Shown here one piece after another: positions 46,092 through 54,790 of a stretch of DNA of 64,000 nucleotides (positions are counted from its first letter, which is position 1; each line of letters opens with the position of its first letter). The notes beneath the pieces were generated by a model. It saw nothing but the letters and a program-made list of their open reading frames with translations, was not told the origin of the DNA and did no database searches. The translations under genes were made by a program, and so were the position numbers. This DNA comes from an uncultured Prevotellaceae bacterium (lineage in GTDB: Bacteria; Bacteroidota; Bacteroidia; Bacteroidales; Bacteroidaceae). The DNA lies in contig CAMWQU010000006.1 of assembly GCA_947176535.1 (NCBI GenBank), positions 46,873 to 110,872 on the forward strand, read 5' to 3'.

Positions 46092-46106
46092 AGTTGCCGC
46101 GCAACT
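46092..46106 (-). promoter_or_regulatory. Hairpin in hydrolase 5' leader
   Basis: AGTTGC-GCG-GCAACT on the minus strand, a perfect 6-bp stem with 3-base loop between the -7 box and the ATG at 46066. It could influence mRNA stability; no family recognised. Confidence 0.4.
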
Positions 46107-46118
46107 GCTATCACACTG

Positions 46119-46126
46119 CAAAGATA
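46119..46126 (-). promoter_or_regulatory. Hydrolase gene promoter -7 box
   Basis: Minus strand TATCTTTG, 52 bp upstream of the chosen ATG at 46066, matching TAnnTTTG. No clear TTTG at -33. Confidence 0.55.
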
Positions 46127-46178
46127 CATTTTTTTCACGAAAGAACGCACACCCTAACCTTTGTTTCTGCAATATTTT

Positions 46179-47285
46179 TCACGGACGAGGCGGAAAGTCA
46201 AACTCCAGTTGAATCCAATCACCGTGCAACTGCAGTTCGTCATGCGGCGGATTGCTTACGCCCAGTCCCAACAGGCGGATAGGATGCGTGGCATAATCCA
46301 CCTCCTCAAGCATTTTCCCAGCCAGTGAGAGAAGCAGGTCACCATCCAACGGAAGTATTGTAGTAACCGTATGGTTTCTTGTAATTTGCGTAAAGTCATG
46401 AAACTTCACCTTTAAGGTTAGTGTTAGTCCCCGGAAGCCCGAACGGCGCAGACGGCCAATAAGGTCGGCAACAAGCTCCTGCAAGTGTTCATGCAGTTCG
46501 CTCCCGCTACTGATGTCATGCCCGAAAGTACGTTCGCAACTGACACTCTTTCGCTCCCATTCGACAACCACGGGGCGGCGATCCTCCCCACGGGCAAAAC
46601 CATAAAGGAGGGTTCCCGCCTTCCCGAAACGCTCCTTCAGATAAGGCAGCGACCGAGCCCGCAGGTCGGCTCCGGTGAAGATGCCCAGACGGTGCATCTG
46701 CTCCGCCGTCTTGGGCCCCACCCCCCAGAACTTTTCTATGCGCAGAGTGTCGATGAAATCCTGCGCGCGGGAGGGATGAATCACGGTCAGCCCGTCCGGC
46801 TTGCGCTGGTCACTGGCAATCTTGGCCAGAAACTTGTTGTACGACACTCCGGCCGAGGCCGTAAGCTGAAGGCGGTCGCGGATTTTCTGCTTTATCTCCC
46901 GGGCAATATCCACCGCAAGGTCTATGCCGGGTTTGTTCTCCGTCACATCGAGGAAAGCCTCATCAAGAGAGAGAGGTTCTATAAGGTCGGTGTACTCATG
47001 AAAAATTTCGTGCATTTGCCGCGACACGTTCTTATACACCTCATACCGCCCATCGACAATGACGAGCTGCGGACAGCGGCGCTTGGCCGTCGCTATGGGC
47101 AACGCCGAATGAACCCCGAACTTTCGGGCCTCGTAACTGGCCGTGGAGACTACGCCACGCGGCCCGTCGTGCCCGACGGCAATGGGAAGTCCGCGCAACT
47201 CGGGATGGTCGCGTTGCTCCACTCCGGCAAAGAAAGCATCCATGTCGATATGGATGATGCGCCGCAAATCGGATTTCGTGTTCAC
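46179..47285 (-). CDS. dinB: DNA polymerase IV (Y-family)
   Basis: 368 residues from GTG at 47285. A longer open frame to 47915 runs through the divergent RsiV-like gene and is rejected. Error-prone translesion polymerase. Catalytic signatures: IIHIDMDAFFAGVEQ, the steric-gate region PELRGLPIAVG, VVSTASYEARKFGV, EPLSLDEAFLDVTE, and the thumb VGPKTAEQMHRLGI; the C-terminal little-finger domain (about 240-350) is present and it ends near LEFDFPP. A TTG at 47267 is an alternative start giving the common MRRIIHIDMDAFF beginning. Confidence 0.94.
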   Translation of the reverse strand: MNTKSDLRRIIHIDMDAFFAGVEQRDHPELRGLPIAVGHDGPRGVVSTASYEARKFGVHSALPIATAKRRCPQLVIVDGRYEVYKNVSRQMHEIFHEYTDLIEPLSLDEAFLDVTENKPGIDLAVDIAREIKQKIRDRLQLTASAGVSYNKFLAKIASDQRKPDGLTVIHPSRAQDFIDTLRIEKFWGVGPKTAEQMHRLGIFTGADLRARSLPYLKERFGKAGTLLYGFARGEDRRPVVVEWERKSVSCERTFGHDISSGSELHEHLQELVADLIGRLRRSGFRGLTLTLKVKFHDFTQITRNHTVTTILPLDGDLLLSLAGKMLEEVDYATHPIRLLGLGVSNPPHDELQLHGDWIQLEFDFPPRP

Positions 47286-47290
47286 AGAGA

Positions 47291-47298
47291 CAAATATA
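47291..47298 (-). promoter_or_regulatory. dinB promoter -7 box
   Basis: Minus strand TATATTTG, only 5 bp upstream of the GTG at 47285, so the transcript is probably leaderless or starts at the TTG at 47267. Confidence 0.5.
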
Positions 47299-47425
47299 CG
47301 GAATAAATACGTAACCGGCCGCCCCTCCGCACAGTTTTTAAGGAGTACAGGGCGATATTTACGAATTACGGAATCGGAGAAAGAAAAAAATGCGGCCGAT
47401 TGATGTGTAATTCGCATTTTATATC

Positions 47426-47433
47426 TATATTTG
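47426..47433 (+). promoter_or_regulatory. RsiV-like gene promoter -7 box
   Basis: TATATTTG, 32 bp before the ATG at 47466. A TTGATG sits about 23 bp upstream as a poor -33. Confidence 0.5.
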
Positions 47434-47465
47434 CCCCCGAACATAACCCTTAAAATAATAGAAAG

Positions 47466-48272
47466 ATGAAACATGCAATCCGTACAATCGGCAGATTGAT
47501 TTCCTGCCTCACAATCACAGCACTGGTGTTTACCGTCACGGCCTGCAAGGACAAGGCCGGGAATACCACCTACAAGCATCTCGAACGCGCATGGGGCGAA
47601 AAGCAGGACAGCGTGAAGCTGAGTATCGACTTTCCGGACTATACCGACAAGCGGGTGAACGAGGCTATCGCCGAACAGATGAGCGAAGCTATCGGGGGCA
47701 CCTACGAGGGTAGCTACGCCGACCCCGACTCCCTGATTACGCACTATACCACGAACTTTCGCAAGGAAATCGAAGCCATACGCCAGGAGCTGGCGGAGTA
47801 CGACATGCCCTCCGACTGGGCCTATACCCAAGACCTGCTCATAAAGAAAGGATACGAAACAGACCGCCTGGTGACCTTCACCTTCCGGGAGTATAACTAC
47901 AGCGGCGGAGCACACGGTTCAAACAAAGCCTACGGCATGACATTCCGTAAGAGCGACGGCCGCCGCATGGGAACGGACGTGCTGAACCAGACCGTGAACG
48001 ACGAGGGATGGATTGAGATGCGTATCAACGGCCTCATGAAGTACTTCGACGTGAAGAACGAAAAAGACCTCACCGCTTGCCTGCTGGGTCTGGAAGTCTA
48101 TGAGATTCCGGCACCGAGTGCACAGCCGTACTTCACCGAAGAGGGCCTTACGTTCATCTACCAGCAGTACGAAATCGCCCCCTACGCTGCGGGAATGCCC
48201 AGTTATACCATCCCGTATGACCAGTTGGAAAGCTATCTCAACGTCACCGGACGCCGCCTACTGGCTGAATAA
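47466..48272 (+). CDS. RsiV/DUF3298-like lipoprotein
   Basis: 268 residues. Lipoprotein signal ending in VTAC (Cys27). The C-terminal domain (about 115-265) with YNYSGGAHGSNKAYGMTFRKSDGRRM is the DUF3298 fold found in RsiV and in many envelope proteins. The N-terminal half fits the associated DUF4163 part (VKLSIDFPDYTDKRVNEAI). No sigma-factor gene is adjacent, so an anti-sigma role is unlikely here. It ends with a strong terminator. Confidence 0.88.
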   Translation: MKHAIRTIGRLISCLTITALVFTVTACKDKAGNTTYKHLERAWGEKQDSVKLSIDFPDYTDKRVNEAIAEQMSEAIGGTYEGSYADPDSLITHYTTNFRKEIEAIRQELAEYDMPSDWAYTQDLLIKKGYETDRLVTFTFREYNYSGGAHGSNKAYGMTFRKSDGRRMGTDVLNQTVNDEGWIEMRINGLMKYFDVKNEKDLTACLLGLEVYEIPAPSAQPYFTEEGLTFIYQQYEIAPYAAGMPSYTIPYDQLESYLNVTGRRLLAE

Positions 48273-48299
48273 AGCCTATATATAAATAAGGTATAAAAA

Positions 48300-48347
48300 C
48301 AAGAGGGGCCATGCCGATAAGATTCGGCATGGCCCCTTGTTTTGTTT
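48300..48347 (+). terminator. Terminator after RsiV-like gene
   Basis: Perfect 13-bp stem (48305-48317 with 48324-48336), 6-base loop, flanking ACAAG/TTGT extension and a T-rich tail TTGTTTTGTTT. Confidence 0.92.
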
Positions 48348-48425
48348 AAGGCAAGACTGCAAGATAAAGAACCAAAAATGAGGCGTTTACCACAGATTCC
48401 CGACATCCGCTTTCGTTAAAGTGTA

Positions 48426-48502
48426 TTCATCGTCGATGAATGGCCGTTCACCGACGATGAACATACATCCGCCGACGATGAATGTTCGTTCATCGGTCGA
48501 TG
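48426..48502. repeat. 21-bp tandem palindromic repeat
   Basis: Three full units start at 48431, 48452 and 48473 with a partial fourth at 48494. Each begins CG(A/T)CGATGAA; inverted TTCAYCG copies precede most units, making nested palindromes such as 48426-48440. The repeat lies between the RsiV terminator and the DUF1349 stop; the rest of that 321-bp gap shows no further structure I can name. Confidence 0.8.
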
Positions 48503-48593
48503 AACGAAGAATATATGCGGACGGTGTCATAAACACCACCCGCACATCGAAATTTTGTACCGTAAGAATGAACCGGATAAGACAGGGAGAAGG

Positions 48594-49211
48594 TTACGCA
48601 AGCTCCTCGTCCGGCTGCTGCCCGTCATGGGCTTTCCATGCGCACTCCGTCAGCCTCATGTCGGTGAATACCGCTTTGAATGAGGAGTCCTCCGGGGAGC
48701 ACGCATAGATGCCGAAGCGTATCTTTCCGCCGCCCCGGTGCATGTGACAGACACGCATTTGGGTAAAGTGCTCGCCATCCTGCGAACACTCGATGCAATA
48801 GTCATCCTCACGCCGCGAAAGGCGGTACCACATGCTCTTCACCTCGGCACTGATGGCCGTCGTCGCCCAGTCCGAATAGCCGTTGTTGGTCACAACACTG
48901 CCCAAATGACTAAACGCTCCGTCCTCGTACTCCACACTACCCTTGAGCCAGTTCTCGCTGTCAAGATACATGACAACGCCGCACTGGTCGAAGCGACGGC
49001 GGCTGTCCGAGAAATCGGTCTTCACCACGAAACTAAAGAATTTCTCCTCCGTCTCCATCTGAAAAACAGGAGCATTGTCGTTGCGGAAATGATAGTAGGT
49101 GCGCTGCCAGAGGTCGGTTCCCGGCCGAGTTACGACCTCAATGCTGTCTCCCTCAATGGTGCAGCTCTCGGGCTGACGTGTCCACTCGAAATTTTCGATA
49201 TTCAGTGTCAT
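48594..49211 (-). CDS. DUF1349 (concanavalin-like) protein
   Basis: 205 residues, no signal peptide. DUF1349 is a beta-jelly-roll related to concanavalin-type sugar-binding and glycosidase domains. Visible: FEWTRQPESCTIEGDSIEVVTRPGTDLWQRTYY, SFVVKTDFSDSRRRFDQCGVVMYLD and KIRFGIYACSPEDSSFKAVFTDMRL. It lies 25 bp after the thioredoxin gene on the same strand and may be cotranscribed. The function is unknown. Confidence 0.9.
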   Translation of the reverse strand: MTLNIENFEWTRQPESCTIEGDSIEVVTRPGTDLWQRTYYHFRNDNAPVFQMETEEKFFSFVVKTDFSDSRRRFDQCGVVMYLDSENWLKGSVEYEDGAFSHLGSVVTNNGYSDWATTAISAEVKSMWYRLSRREDDYCIECSQDGEHFTQMRVCHMHRGGGKIRFGIYACSPEDSSFKAVFTDMRLTECAWKAHDGQQPDEELA

Positions 49212-49236
49212 ATTGCTATTCTGTAACGGGGCTCGG

Positions 49237-49536
49237 TTATTTCAGGAACGAATCAATAGTTGCCAACAGGTCGGCCTTGGACACTGCACCGCTCCCCCTC
49301 CAGAGCATTTCACCGCTTCGGAACAGCATGAGCGTTGGCACGGACTGTATTTGATACCGTCCGGCAGTCGCGCCATACTTGTCCACGTCTACCTTGATGA
49401 TACGAATCCGGTCGCCCAACACGTCCTTCACCTGCTCCAAAACGGGGTGCATCATTTTGCAGGGCTGGCACCACGTGGCAAAGAAATCTACCAACACGAG
49501 ACGGTCGCCCGATATTACGTCGTTAAATGTTTCCAT
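49237..49536 (-). CDS. trxA: Thioredoxin with WCQPC active site
   Basis: 99 residues from ATG at 49536 (METFNDVISGD); the open frame extends to 49638 without coding support. A thioredoxin fold: VLVDFFATWCQPCKMMHPVLE, IIKVDVDKYGATAGRYQIQSVPTLMLFR (cis-Pro) and a C-terminal helix. The canonical CGPC is CQPC here, which should change redox potential or substrate choice. It is upstream of the DUF1349 gene by 25 bp. Confidence 0.92.
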   Translation of the reverse strand: METFNDVISGDRLVLVDFFATWCQPCKMMHPVLEQVKDVLGDRIRIIKVDVDKYGATAGRYQIQSVPTLMLFRSGEMLWRGSGAVSKADLLATIDSFLK

Positions 49537-49687
49537 TGAGTCTGCTTTTTTTATTAAAGTATCTATTATAATGTCTCTCTTGACAGTGTTACAACTTCTG
49601 TACCAACTATCATCTACACTGTAAGAAATATGATACAAATTTATATAAAAATCATGAACAAGCTATACAAGTCGTTAAAAGATTATA

Positions 49688-49695
49688 TAACTTTG
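49688..49695 (+). promoter_or_regulatory. Helicase-nuclease gene promoter -7 box
   Basis: TAACTTTG, 38 bp upstream of the ATG at 49734. No TTTG at -33. Confidence 0.5.
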
Positions 49696-49733
49696 TATTT
49701 GCAGCTAAACGTCACAACCTTTCAAAAATAGAT

Positions 49734-52490
49734 ATGCAAGACCTATCAAAATCACTCATCCTCCTCAATGGAGAATTAAAAACACTACAGATTGCCTCCA
49801 TCAACAAGATCAGTGCTTCTGCTTATCGTATCTGTTTCAAAAGTACCTCCAAAACTTACACTTATAATGCAGACAAGGTTGTATGGCTTACCGCCCCACA
49901 ATATATTATGCCTGAACTTTGTAAAATATATCAAGGTAGCTGTATGCAGACAGATGCCACTGAAATATGGCAATTCAATACGGGAGGTCGCGCATATTGG
50001 CGCATCAAATACCATAGTGGCTATGAGGCGGAATATAATGACGAACAAATCAATATCATCAAGACATGCCTGGATGAAGAAAGATCAAAAAACATTCTCG
50101 CTTATCTTCAGCAGGTAGCTGCTATCAACTCTCTATGCACAAAAGAAGATAATAAGCGCATATTATCAAAAATATATGAAAAAGTAAATTTTATAGACAA
50201 TACGACTGTTGCCGCTTGCTATCTCAATCCCGATAAGTACAAAGTGGGCAAATTGAACCACAAAGATTTGATATATCCGTTCGGATGCAATGCCAGTCAG
50301 AAGAAAGCTGTTGCGGCAGCATTCGAACATCAGATGAGCGTGATTCAAGGCCCTCCGGGAACAGGCAAGACACAAACCATTCTCAATATCATTGCCAATA
50401 TTGTAAGAAAAGGAAAAACTGTACTTATTGTATCAAACAACAACTCTGCCACCACCAATATACTGGAGAAGCTGGAAAAGTATGACCTTTCGTTTATCGT
50501 GGCACCACTCGGCAGCAAAGACAACAAAGAGCAATTTATCAGTCACCAGCCTGCTGTTGCCAATGAACTAGACTCATGGTCATGCTCCATACAAGACAGA
50601 ATGCGGATGAAAAATGTGCTGCACGACACTTTACGTAGTTTGGACAAAGTATATGCACTTCTTGGTGAAGAAGCCCAACTTCGGCAGGAATTGCAAACAG
50701 TGGAATTAGAATGGCAACATTTCTGCATGGATAATGGTATAGATGAATATACAATTATACAAACAAAGACACAATCATCCTTTATCATCAAACTTTGGCT
50801 TCACTATCAGTCTAAGGCAGACGAAACGGTTATAGGTTCTCAAGGAATATGGACAAAAATAAAAGAGAAAATAAAATCTCTATGGATGCATTGGGTATGC
50901 TTATACAAACTGAAATTGCAAAAGAAGTATGACAAGACGAATATGCAGTCATTGGTCATCCAACTTCAGACACTATATTATCTCAACAGACGCGTGGAGA
51001 TAAAAGAACGTATAGAAGAAATCAAGCAAACACTTTCTACTTACAATACTGAGCTTTTGGCAAAAACATTGACAGAGTTGTCTATGACTTTGTTCAAAGC
51101 GTCTCTCCATGACAAATATTATAATCAGAAGAGCGTGATGTTCAATGATACAAAAGACATGAAGATAAGAGAAGAAGATTTCTTGAAACGATACCCTGTG
51201 GTATTGAGTACAGCATTCTCCGCCCGTTCATGCCTGTTTGGTAATAGACCATACGATTATGTTATTATGGATGAGGCCTCACAAGTGTCGATAGAGACAG
51301 GAGCATTGGCATTGACTTGCGCCAAGAATGCCGTGATAGTCGGCGACACACTCCAGCTACCTAATGTAGTAACAGACGAAGATAAAGTCAAACTCACGGC
51401 CATAATGAAGCAGTACAATATCCACGAAGGCTATGACTGTGGCAAATACAGCTTTTTAGAATCAGTATGTACCGTCATCAATGATATACCAGAAACGTTG
51501 CTTCGGGAACACTATCGTTGTCATCCACGCATCATCAATTTCTGTAACCAAAAGTTTTACGGCGGTAATCTCCTTATCATGACCAAAGACCACGGTGAAG
51601 CAGATGTGCTCTGCGCCTATCTCACGGTCAAAGGCAACCATGCAACAAACCAATGTAACCAACGAGAAATTGATGTTGTCCGTGAGGAAGTTCTATCAAC
51701 ATTAGGAGATTACACCGATATTGGTATCGTCACTCCATACAACAACCAAGTCAGTCAGTTCCGTAAGCAAATACCCGAAGTAGATACAGGTACAATACAT
51801 AAATATCAGGGAAGAGAGAAAGACGCCATTATCATGAGTGTTGTCGATAATCAGATAACTCCCTTTGCTGATAATGCCAATATGCTGAATGTAGCTGTAT
51901 CACGTGCAAAAAAGAAATTCTGCTTAGTAATGACAGGCAACGAACAGAAAGAGCATGGCAATATCATAGATTTACTCGATTATATCAATTACAACAATTG
52001 TAGCATCACCAATAGTAAGATTGCCTCTATCTTCGATTACCTCTATGAGCAATATACAACTGAAAGAATGAAGCTGCTTGAGAAACTGCCACATATCTCC
52101 GAGTACGCTTCAGAGATAATGACCTACCGTCTTATCTGTGATATCCTCGCCTCAGAAAAGAATTTCTCTTATATGAAAGTGTTATGTCATGTTCCACTCC
52201 GGCAAATCATCAAAGACACTTCCCTGATGTCGTCTGAGGAGCGAACATACGTAGCCAACTACAACACCCACGTAGACTTCCTGATTATCAACGCTGTCAG
52301 TAAGCGTCCAGCACTTGGCATTGAGACAGACGGTTATTCATTCCACAACGAGATTGCAAAGCAACATAAGCGTGATATGATGAAAGACCATATCTTTTCT
52401 CTATATTCACTCCCTTTAGTTCGGCTTTCAACAAAAGGCAGCAGTGAAAGAGAGAAAATTGTAGCGGTATTGAGTAAATTAACACTATAG
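49734..52490 (+). CDS. SF1 helicase with C-terminal DUF2726 nuclease-like domain
   Basis: 918 residues. N-terminal about 1-185 of unknown fold; SF1B (Upf1-like) helicase core with Walker A QGPPGTGKTQTILN (about 205-215), Walker B DYVIMDEASQVS, GDTLQLPNV, LREHYRCHP, DIGIVTPYNNQV, IHKYQGREKDAIIMSV and NVAVSRAKKKF; a coiled insertion about 290-460; C-terminal DUF2726/PD-(D/E)XK-like region (VDFLIINAVSKRPALGIETDGYSFH, KQHKRDMMKDHIF). The Asp/Glu-x-Asp-like pattern fits a restriction-endonuclease fold. It is AT-richer than its neighbours, stands alone and may be acquired. It could be repair or phage defence. Confidence 0.85.
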   Translation: MQDLSKSLILLNGELKTLQIASINKISASAYRICFKSTSKTYTYNADKVVWLTAPQYIMPELCKIYQGSCMQTDATEIWQFNTGGRAYWRIKYHSGYEAEYNDEQINIIKTCLDEERSKNILAYLQQVAAINSLCTKEDNKRILSKIYEKVNFIDNTTVAACYLNPDKYKVGKLNHKDLIYPFGCNASQKKAVAAAFEHQMSVIQGPPGTGKTQTILNIIANIVRKGKTVLIVSNNNSATTNILEKLEKYDLSFIVAPLGSKDNKEQFISHQPAVANELDSWSCSIQDRMRMKNVLHDTLRSLDKVYALLGEEAQLRQELQTVELEWQHFCMDNGIDEYTIIQTKTQSSFIIKLWLHYQSKADETVIGSQGIWTKIKEKIKSLWMHWVCLYKLKLQKKYDKTNMQSLVIQLQTLYYLNRRVEIKERIEEIKQTLSTYNTELLAKTLTELSMTLFKASLHDKYYNQKSVMFNDTKDMKIREEDFLKRYPVVLSTAFSARSCLFGNRPYDYVIMDEASQVSIETGALALTCAKNAVIVGDTLQLPNVVTDEDKVKLTAIMKQYNIHEGYDCGKYSFLESVCTVINDIPETLLREHYRCHPRIINFCNQKFYGGNLLIMTKDHGEADVLCAYLTVKGNHATNQCNQREIDVVREEVLSTLGDYTDIGIVTPYNNQVSQFRKQIPEVDTGTIHKYQGREKDAIIMSVVDNQITPFADNANMLNVAVSRAKKKFCLVMTGNEQKEHGNIIDLLDYINYNNCSITNSKIASIFDYLYEQYTTERMKLLEKLPHISEYASEIMTYRLICDILASEKNFSYMKVLCHVPLRQIIKDTSLMSSEERTYVANYNTHVDFLIINAVSKRPALGIETDGYSFHNEIAKQHKRDMMKDHIFSLYSLPLVRLSTKGSSEREKIVAVLSKLTL

Positions 52491-52590
52491 ATAATTATAT
52501 TCGATATATAGTATAAGCGATAGACATAATCTTTCGCTTGCAATCTGATTCCACATTGGACTATTCGGTACGAAAAAGACGGCTATAAAT

Positions 52591-52621
52591 TTTGTTCTTC
52601 GCAGGCTTTGACGTATCTTTG
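52591..52621 (+). promoter_or_regulatory. Promoter of polyprenol-phosphate mannosyltransferase gene
   Basis: TTTG (52591-52594), 19-bp spacer, TATCTTTG (52614-52621), 26 bp upstream of the ATG at 52648. Confidence 0.75.
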
Positions 52622-52647
52622 TCCCATAAATACAAGACACGAACATT

Positions 52648-53400
52648 ATGCAGCAACGCTCTATCGTGATTATTCCCACGTACAACGAACGGGAAAATAT
52701 TGAGAACATCATCCGGGCCGTTACGGCTCTTGAAGAAGGTTTCCACGTGTTGGTCATTGAGGACGGTTCGCCCGACGGCACGGCAGATATAGTGAAACGA
52801 CTGATGAACGACGAGTTTCGCGACCGCCTTTTCATCATTGAAAGAAGCGGAAAGTTGGGATTGGGAACGGCCTATATTCGCGGCTTTCAGTGGGCAATCG
52901 AACAGAAGTACGACTTCATTTTCGAAATGGATGCCGACTTCAGCCATGCTCCGTCCGACCTTCCCCGCCTGCTTTCAGCCTGCCGCGACGAAAACTATGA
53001 CATGGCCATCGGAAGCCGGTACGTGACGGGGGTGAATGTGGTAAACTGGCCCATGGGGCGTGTACTGATGTCTTATTTTGCATCGAAATACGTGTGCCTC
53101 ATCACAGGACTTGGCATCCACGATACGACGGCCGGTTTCGTCTGCTACCGCCGCGAAGTGCTCGAGACGCTGGAACTGGATAAGATACGGTTCAAAGGGT
53201 ATGCGTTCCAGATAGAGATGAAGTTCACCGCCCACAAATGCGGCTTCCGTATCAAGGAAGTACCCGTTATTTTCGTTAATCGCGAATTGGGCACCAGCAA
53301 AATGTCGGGTGGTATCTTCTCCGAAGCCCTGTTCGGCGTCATGCGCCTCAGATGGGACGGATGGTTCAGAAAATATCCGCAGAGGAAAACTCAGCACTAA
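52648..53400 (+). CDS. Polyprenol-phosphate mannosyltransferase (DPM1-like GT2)
   Basis: 250 residues. Family 2 glycosyltransferase that moves a sugar, typically mannose from GDP-mannose, to a polyprenyl phosphate at the membrane. Signatures: IVIIPTYNERENIENII, VLVIEDGSPDGTAD, GKLGLGTAYIRGF, FEMDADFSHAPSDLPRLL with the catalytic DADFSH, IGSRYVTG and the RGYAFQIEM-like motif (KGYAFQIEM). No C-terminal membrane segments, so it is the DPM1-only type. Strong promoter, followed by dihydroorotase. Confidence 0.93.
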   Translation: MQQRSIVIIPTYNERENIENIIRAVTALEEGFHVLVIEDGSPDGTADIVKRLMNDEFRDRLFIIERSGKLGLGTAYIRGFQWAIEQKYDFIFEMDADFSHAPSDLPRLLSACRDENYDMAIGSRYVTGVNVVNWPMGRVLMSYFASKYVCLITGLGIHDTTAGFVCYRREVLETLELDKIRFKGYAFQIEMKFTAHKCGFRIKEVPVIFVNRELGTSKMSGGIFSEALFGVMRLRWDGWFRKYPQRKTQH

Positions 53401-53411
53401 GCCTTCCGGAA

Positions 53412-54764
53412 TTGAAAACACTAATCCATAACGCCGTAATCGTCAATGAAGGGCAACGCTTTCGTGGTGCCGTACTCATTGAAGAAGACCGCATTGCCGA
53501 CATCATCAGGGACGAAGGCAGTATCAACCCTCACCTCTCGTCCGATATCCGATGCGTCGATGCCGACGGAGCATTGCTCCTCCCCGGCATTATCGACACG
53601 CACGTCCATTTCCGCGAACCCGGTATGACCCACAAGGCGGACATTGCTCACGAGAGCCGTGCCGCGTTGGCCGGCGGAGTGACCTCCGTCATGGATATGC
53701 CAAACGTCAATCCGCCTACCCTCTCTCTCGAACGATGGTATGAACGAATGGACTTAGGCAAACGGGAAAGCCGCAACAATTATGCTTACTATATAGCTCC
53801 CGCTCAACCGCTTCAGGAGGAAGACATTCTCGCACTCGCGAAAGGAAAAGAGACAGGCGTTCCGGCCCTCAAAGTATTCATGGGCAGTTCCACAGGCAAC
53901 ATGCTCATCGACAATCGCGAAACGCTGTTGCGAGTTTTCCGCACGGCTGCGGAATATGACATTCCTATCGTGACGCACTGCGAGGACACGCCGCGTATCA
54001 ACCAACGTATGGCCGAGGCCCGGCAACGTTGGGGCGACGATCCGGACGTAAGTCATCATCCCTGGATTCGTGATGCAGAAGCCTGTTACCGGTCATCGGC
54101 ACTGGCCGTGGAACTGGCAAAAGAAACCGGCGCACGCCTGCACATCGCACACATCACGACGGAACGAGAATTGGAACTTCTCGAAAAAGAGAGCCGCATC
54201 ACAGCCGAGGTATGTATTCCTCATCTGCTTTTCTGCGACGAAGACTATCCGAAACTGGGCACGCGCCTCAAATGCAATCCGGCTGTCAAGACCCGCAGTG
54301 ACCGCGATGCCCTGCGGCGTGCTTTGGCCAACGGCCGTCTGCTGACTGTCACCACCGACCATGCTCCGCACCTGCTTTCCGAAAAAGAGGGAGGATGCGC
54401 ACGCGCTGCCTCAGGCATTCCGATGGTACAGTTCTCTCTTGTTGCTATGCTTGGCCTCGTAGACGAGGGAGTTCTCACGACAGAACGCATGGTCGATGCC
54501 ATGTGTCACCAGCCGGCCCGCCTCTTCCAGATTTCCGACCGCGGTTTCCTGCGCCGGGGCTACAAGGCCGACATCGTTCTGGTAAAACCCGAAAAGTGGA
54601 CACTCACGAAGTCCGAGATTCTCAGCAAATGCGGATGGAGTCCTTTGGAAGGGCATACGTTCTCGTGGCGCGTACAACAAACGTATCTCAACGGGCATCT
54701 CGCCTACGACCACGGGCGTATCGACGACACGATTCGCGGTGAATCCTTGTTTGCACAGTATTAA
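53412..54764 (+). CDS. pyrC: Dihydroorotase
   Basis: 450 residues from a TTG at 53412 (MKTLIHNAVIVNEG), the usual length; ATGs at 53352 and 53361 lie inside the preceding gene and give 470 or 467 residues, so the start is open. Cyclises carbamoyl aspartate to dihydroorotate in pyrimidine synthesis. Metal ligands: DTHVHFREPGMTHKADI, VMDMPNVNPPT, LKVFMGSST (carboxylated Lys), THCEDTP, RLHIAHITT and TDHAPH. Type I, allantoinase-like dihydroorotase. It lies 11 bp after the mannosyltransferase gene. Confidence 0.93.
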   Translation: MKTLIHNAVIVNEGQRFRGAVLIEEDRIADIIRDEGSINPHLSSDIRCVDADGALLLPGIIDTHVHFREPGMTHKADIAHESRAALAGGVTSVMDMPNVNPPTLSLERWYERMDLGKRESRNNYAYYIAPAQPLQEEDILALAKGKETGVPALKVFMGSSTGNMLIDNRETLLRVFRTAAEYDIPIVTHCEDTPRINQRMAEARQRWGDDPDVSHHPWIRDAEACYRSSALAVELAKETGARLHIAHITTERELELLEKESRITAEVCIPHLLFCDEDYPKLGTRLKCNPAVKTRSDRDALRRALANGRLLTVTTDHAPHLLSEKEGGCARAASGIPMVQFSLVAMLGLVDEGVLTTERMVDAMCHQPARLFQISDRGFLRRGYKADIVLVKPEKWTLTKSEILSKCGWSPLEGHTFSWRVQQTYLNGHLAYDHGRIDDTIRGESLFAQY

Positions 54765-54790
54765 ATAATTAACAGTCTATAAAATAAGTT

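Noticed and set aside
47286..47915. N-terminal extension of dinB (210 codons)
   Set aside because: It runs through the divergent RsiV-like gene and past the promoter; the polymerase starts naturally at IIHIDMDAFF.
48426..48502. CRISPR array
   Set aside because: Units of 21 bp are contiguous with no unique spacers and no cas genes nearby.
48421..48708. 95-codon frame with a seven-residue repeat
   Set aside because: It is produced by the 21-bp palindromic repeat and runs into the antisense of the DUF1349 gene, so coding is unsupported.
53352..53411. ATG starts of dihydroorotase inside the mannosyltransferase gene
   Set aside because: The extra residues read the end of the upstream gene out of frame; the TTG at 53412 gives the family start and length. 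The start is not proven.
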